Origin: an uncultured Coriobacteriaceae bacterium
Lineage (GTDB): Bacteria > Actinomycetota > Coriobacteriia > Coriobacteriales > Atopobiaceae
Assembly (NCBI GenBank): GCA_902766835.1
Contig: CACXFC010000164.1
Span: 1 to 46,753 of the forward strand
Reading direction: 5' to 3'
Length of the DNA: 46,753 nt
Part shown: in pieces, positions 44,137-46,753 of the stretch
Numbering within the stretch: the first letter of the stretch is position 1
Layout: each line of letters begins with the position of its first letter
Program-made: the position numbers and the translations under genes
The notes under the pieces: model-generated
Told to the model about the DNA's origin: nothing
Databases searched by the model: none
What the model saw: only the letters and a program-made list of their open reading frames with translations

Positions 44137-44178
44137 GGCCGCGGGGCAGAGGTGTACGAGCGCCTCTGCCCCGCGGCC
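44137..44178. terminator. Bidirectional terminator hairpin
   Basis: A perfect 16-bp stem, with arms 44137-44152 (GGCCGCGGGGCAGAGG) and 44163-44178, has a 10-nt loop. It lies between two convergent genes. T-runs are short on both sides, but stem strength and position support a shared transcription end. Confidence 0.8.
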
Positions 44179-44195
44179 TTGCATTGCAATGCCCG

Positions 44196-44858
44196 CTATT
44201 CGAGCGTGATGGTTACATGATCGGCCCCGTCATCAACGTCAATAAGCGTGCCGGTGCCCGCATGTTCCGCAGACTTCGCCAAACTGGCAAGATCGACGCC
44301 CTCGATGAGGCGGTCGGGGACGTAGGAGAGCACGTTTGCCGCAATGCGCGCCGCCGCAAGAGGCAGCGCAAGGTTCACGGCCTCCCTTCCCTTGCGAATC
44401 ACATGCAGACGGATGCGTGATGCCGTCTCATTGAGGGTTGGTTGAGGGTCATTCTCTGGCTCAACTTGAGGCATTTGAGCATGCTCAACCTCAGATTCCG
44501 GCGCGGACTCAGCCGCCATTGGAATAGGCTCCGCATTTGACGCCACTGACGAATCGGGCTCAGGAGTCGGAATGGGCTCCGTATCTGGCACAACGGATGC
44601 GGCAGGCTCATCCACAGGCACCTGCTCGGTTGGCGCCGCGGCTTTCTGTATGCCCAGCAGTTCGTCTACCGTTACGCCAAAGGTCTCTGCTAAAACTGGG
44701 AGCAACATGATGTCGGGATAGCTTAGATCGTTCTCCCACTTGCTTACCGCCTGTGCACTCACGTTTACGATGTTGGCAAGCCTCTCCTGGGTCATTGCAT
44801 GCTGTAGGCGCAGACGTGCGATTCTACGGCCAAGGGTCTCACCATTCAAGATAGTCAT
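44196..44858 (-). CDS. XRE-type HTH regulator with C-terminal extension
   Basis: This 220-residue protein has a Cro/CI helix-turn-helix at residues ~8-68 (RLRLQHAMTQERLANIVNVS, AVSKWENDLSYPDIMLLPVL). A Pro/Glu-rich linker (~75-145) leads to a C-terminal domain of ~75 residues, ending in an acidic DDGADHVTITLE. No protease or ligand motif is recognised. The ATG at 44858 has GGGAGAG before it; upstream in-frame starts lack such a site. A perfect 13-base palindrome lies 34 bases upstream and may be its own operator. Confidence 0.85.
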   Translation of the reverse strand: MTILNGETLGRRIARLRLQHAMTQERLANIVNVSAQAVSKWENDLSYPDIMLLPVLAETFGVTVDELLGIQKAAAPTEQVPVDEPAASVVPDTEPIPTPEPDSSVASNAEPIPMAAESAPESEVEHAQMPQVEPENDPQPTLNETASRIRLHVIRKGREAVNLALPLAAARIAANVLSYVPDRLIEGVDLASLAKSAEHAGTGTLIDVDDGADHVTITLE

Positions 44859-44891
44859 GGGTCTCTCCCGTTCCTCTGATTGCGCTGTACG

Positions 44892-44904
44892 AAGAGGTCC
44901 TCTT
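44892..44904. promoter_or_regulatory. Candidate operator of the HTH gene
   Basis: AAGAGGTCCTCTT is a perfect 6-1-6 palindrome in the 239-bp gap between the divergent HTH and membrane-protein genes. The rest of the gap (44905-45097) shows a GTTGAG direct repeat near 44947-44966 but no clear promoter. Confidence 0.4.
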
Positions 44905-45097
44905 GTCTGTATCTTGGCGCAGGGATGCAGGTAGCGCCATAACGCATTCGTTGAGTTTTCGGTTGAGTACAAATATAGCCCACAAGCAGGGAAAACAACC
45001 AGCAGTTGAGCGCCAATCCCAAACGCCAAACCCCTATCATGTATTAAGCCAGTTGCGCACCATGAATCTGTCGCCGTGCGGTTGTGGGAGCTTGCCT

Positions 45098-45697
45098 GTG
45101 AAGATTAACCCCAACATATATGACAAGACGTGGCTGAAAGGCTTCGCTAGCTGCGTCTTTCTTCTCGCTGTCTTCATTGCGCTCCTCACGGGAGGACTAG
45201 TCACAAATAAGTCCTACGCCGTCGTCATAGGTGCCGTGGGCACAATGGTATTTGGCATCTTATCCTTTGTTGTGGCACACCCGCGTAGCCACGTGAGCAT
45301 GCAGGCTGCCAAGGGAGCCATGAGCTACCGCCAGATGAGAGACGCGGTTGCCTCGGAGGATTTCGAGCACCCCTTCGCGCCTCTACATGAGACCAAAGAT
45401 CCTTACGACCCCCTGCTCGTCTCTGACAATTGGGTCGTAACTGAGACGGACAACGGGGCTCCCATCTACATCCCCAAGGCCAGGGTCGCAAAGATAGAGA
45501 TTCGCAAAACAGGCGCTGGGCGCCAAGACAGCCACCCAACCTACGACCGCGCTCGTAACGGGTGCTACGTGCTCACGTTCGTCTGCAACGCGGACCAATC
45601 GTATACATCGGGCCGCATCTCAACCTACGACCGTGACGAGATCTGGCCTTTCCTGAAGGAGCACTTCCCCAACACCGAGTGGAACGTCACCTCGTAA
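45098..45697 (+). CDS. Hypothetical two-helix membrane protein
   Basis: This 199-residue protein has two adjacent transmembrane segments near the N-terminus (FASCVFLLAVFIALLTGGLV and VVIGAVGTMVFGILSFVVA). A soluble ~130-residue domain follows, rich in Tyr/Asp/Arg (PIYIPKARVAKIEIRKTGAG). It could be a small PH-like domain facing the cytoplasm. The GTG at 45098 is chosen because GGGAG lies seven bases upstream; the in-frame ATG at 45062 lacks such a site. The function is unknown. Confidence 0.7.
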   Translation: MKINPNIYDKTWLKGFASCVFLLAVFIALLTGGLVTNKSYAVVIGAVGTMVFGILSFVVAHPRSHVSMQAAKGAMSYRQMRDAVASEDFEHPFAPLHETKDPYDPLLVSDNWVVTETDNGAPIYIPKARVAKIEIRKTGAGRQDSHPTYDRARNGCYVLTFVCNADQSYTSGRISTYDRDEIWPFLKEHFPNTEWNVTS

Positions 45698-45838
45698 GGA
45701 ATGGCGGGCAAAGCAGCATTATTTGAGCCTCCTGCGCAATGCGAGCCGCATGAGTCCCGTGCTACCATCCAGTTGATCAGGGACGTAATGGGGCGTTACG
45801 ACGGCCATGTTGGCCGTGTTAAGGGAGGACGAGTGACC

Positions 45839-46417
45839 ATGAGCGACCGTCCGCAAGATTGGGTCATAGGGATGCTGCTCGAAAGCACGTCCGTCTCACC
45901 AACCGACCTTCTTGAGGAGGTCATGGCAGACCCTCGTTGCCCTGCGTTTGGCCCCATCCATCACTTCATCGTTGGTGCGGTGCTGCTTGCGTGCTGGCGT
46001 AACGCAGAGGCAGATGCGGGGCGCAAGGCGTTGCTTCACAGCGATCTGGAGGAGATGGTTGCCCGTTCGTCTTGCGTGCCCGGCGCAACGTGCGCTCGTT
46101 GGGGCGTATGCGGTGCGGCTGCCTCAGCGGGTATGGCGTATGCCATCGTACGAGGCAACGCGCCGCTTCGCAACGAGGGGTGGCAAGATGGTCAGCTCAT
46201 GGTGAGCGACCTTCTGCAGTTGATAGCTCGTGCAGGTAGCCCGCGTTGCTGCAAGCGCGACACGCGCGTAGCCATGGCGGCAGCAGTCCCCTACTTCAAT
46301 GCGCTGGGCGGCCCTCAGTTGGTTGAGCGGAAAGGCATGCCCATCTGCGAAACCCACGTCCAAAACAGCGTGTGCATGGGTGCAAGTTGCCCCTTCTTTC
46401 CCGCGGGACAAGCATAA
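45839..46417 (+). CDS. Cys-rich hypothetical protein (possibly DUF5714-like)
   Basis: The ~192-residue product has about ten cysteines arranged as CVPGATCARWGVC, CC and CETHVQNSVCMGASCPFF, suggesting an iron-sulfur or metal-binding protein. The helical central part includes HHFIVGAVLLACWRNAEADAG. The pattern recalls the DUF5714 family, but this is a recollection and not a verified match. The ATG at 45839 has AAGGGAGG ten bases upstream. The frame is open back to an ATG at 45701, so the protein could be 46 residues longer. The function is unknown. Confidence 0.65.
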   Translation: MSDRPQDWVIGMLLESTSVSPTDLLEEVMADPRCPAFGPIHHFIVGAVLLACWRNAEADAGRKALLHSDLEEMVARSSCVPGATCARWGVCGAAASAGMAYAIVRGNAPLRNEGWQDGQLMVSDLLQLIARAGSPRCCKRDTRVAMAAAVPYFNALGGPQLVERKGMPICETHVQNSVCMGASCPFFPAGQA

Positions 46418-46531
46418 CTACCAGCCTGATGCATACAATGCGTCAAGAGGAGCGTTATTCGAAAGAGACTGCTCCTTGCGGGTATTGCCTGCCTACGCGC
46501 GAGACTTCAAAGCTCTAGAATTAGGCAGTGC

Positions 46532-46593
46532 GAAATTAAGGGACACGCCCTATTTTGCCCCAAGGGGCAAAATAGGGCGTGTCCCTTAATTTC
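46532..46593. repeat. REP-like element, copy 4: perfect 30-bp inverted repeat
   Basis: Bases 46532-46561 and 46564-46593 are perfect 30-base reverse complements separated by AA. The left arm begins GAAATTAAGGGACACG and ends TTTTGCCCC. It is the most complete copy of the family. Bases 46418-46531 before it hold nothing recognisable. Confidence 0.92.
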
Positions 46594-46633
46594 TTATGGG
46601 TGCTTATGGGTTTAAGTAAGTGCATAAAAAGAA

Positions 46634-46659
46634 TTGGGGAGGGTTTTACCCCTCCCCAA
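46634..46659 (-). terminator. Terminator downstream of the tRNA sequence
   Basis: TTGGGGAGGG (46634-46643) and CCCTCCCCAA (46650-46659) form a perfect 10-bp stem. On the - strand it is followed by TTCTTTTTAT, the correct orientation to end a tRNA transcript reading leftwards. Confidence 0.85.
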
Positions 46660-46670
46660 CTGCTATTTTC

Positions 46671-46715
46671 TGGTCGGGTGGACTGGATTCGAACCAGCGA
46701 CCCCTTGACCCCCAG
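46671..46715 (-). tRNA. 3' part of tRNA-Pro(GGG), from anticodon loop to CCA
   Basis: On the - strand, an anticodon loop CTGGGGG is followed by the stem half TCAAG, the variable loop GGGTC, a T-arm (GCTGG-TTCGAAT-CCAGT), the acceptor half CCACCCG, A73 and an encoded CCA. GGG anticodon with G37 indicates proline. The expected upstream partner halves (stem CTTGA, D-arm, acceptor CGGGTGG) are absent from 46716-46753. The gene is therefore either a duplicated 3' fragment, as left by an integrated element, or interrupted in the anticodon loop. Its terminator is retained at 46634-46659. Confidence 0.75.
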
Positions 46716-46753
46716 CGGGACACGCTGGGCAAACTTCCTCGCCAGGCGTGAAC

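Noticed and set aside
1-46753. CRISPR array, rRNA operon or insertion sequence
   Set aside because: No regularly spaced direct repeats, no rRNA sequence and no transposase gene were seen on either strand.

Overview
The window is high-GC, gene-dense bacterial DNA from an actinobacterium of the class Coriobacteriia, most likely the Atopobiaceae (Olsenella-like). This is inferred from three things: a Firmicutes-like housekeeping order (pnp, rnj, ftsK, rodZ-like, yajQ, rimO, pgsA, cinA, recA, recX, rny, spoVS, miaB, miaA, hflX), actinobacterial signatures (lexA divergent from a LysM gene followed by nrdR; a GarA-like FHA gene beside a MerR gene), and frequent GTG/TTG starts. No species can be named from sequence alone.

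Region 1 (1-19.4 kb, all + strand) is a conserved core block. It covers RNA decay (PNPase, RNase J, RNase Y), chromosome segregation (FtsK), tRNA and ribosome modification (RimO, MiaB, MiaA), phospholipid synthesis (PgsA), recombination (RecA/RecX) and ribosome rescue (HflX). An undescribed-looking GHKL-type ATPase sits between rny and spoVS.

Region 2 (19.4-23.8 kb) is the SOS hub. LexA and a LysM cell-division-inhibitor candidate are transcribed divergently from overlapping promoters sharing a Bacillus-type SOS box. nrdR, dut and trxB follow. The same operator type lies in the recA promoter and upstream of dinB at 38 kb.

Region 3 (24-38.1 kb, mostly - strand) carries a ClC channel, an NlpC/P60 hydrolase, apt, MerR/FHA regulators, RidA, an orphan GcvT-like protein, a D,D-carboxypeptidase, a second CDP-alcohol phosphatidyltransferase, a GH32 enzyme, a GNAT acetyltransferase, a PP2C-like phosphatase, a short unknown protein, an alpha/beta hydrolase, a small DinB-linked protein and DNA polymerase IV.

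Region 4 (38.3-46.75 kb) is more accessory. It includes a 1421-residue lipoprotein joining a papain-like protease to a histidine acid phosphatase, a DUF697-like membrane protein, an HTH regulator, unknown membrane and Cys-rich proteins, and at the right edge the 3' part of a tRNA-Pro gene with its terminator. That edge looks like an integration boundary or an interrupted tRNA.

Non-coding structure stands out. There is a ~167-bp imperfect palindrome after pnp, a ~115-nt three-way-junction RNA candidate between trxB and the ClC gene, and a REP-like repeat family (core AAGGGACACGCCCT) in four intergenic places, one copy being a perfect 30-bp inverted repeat.
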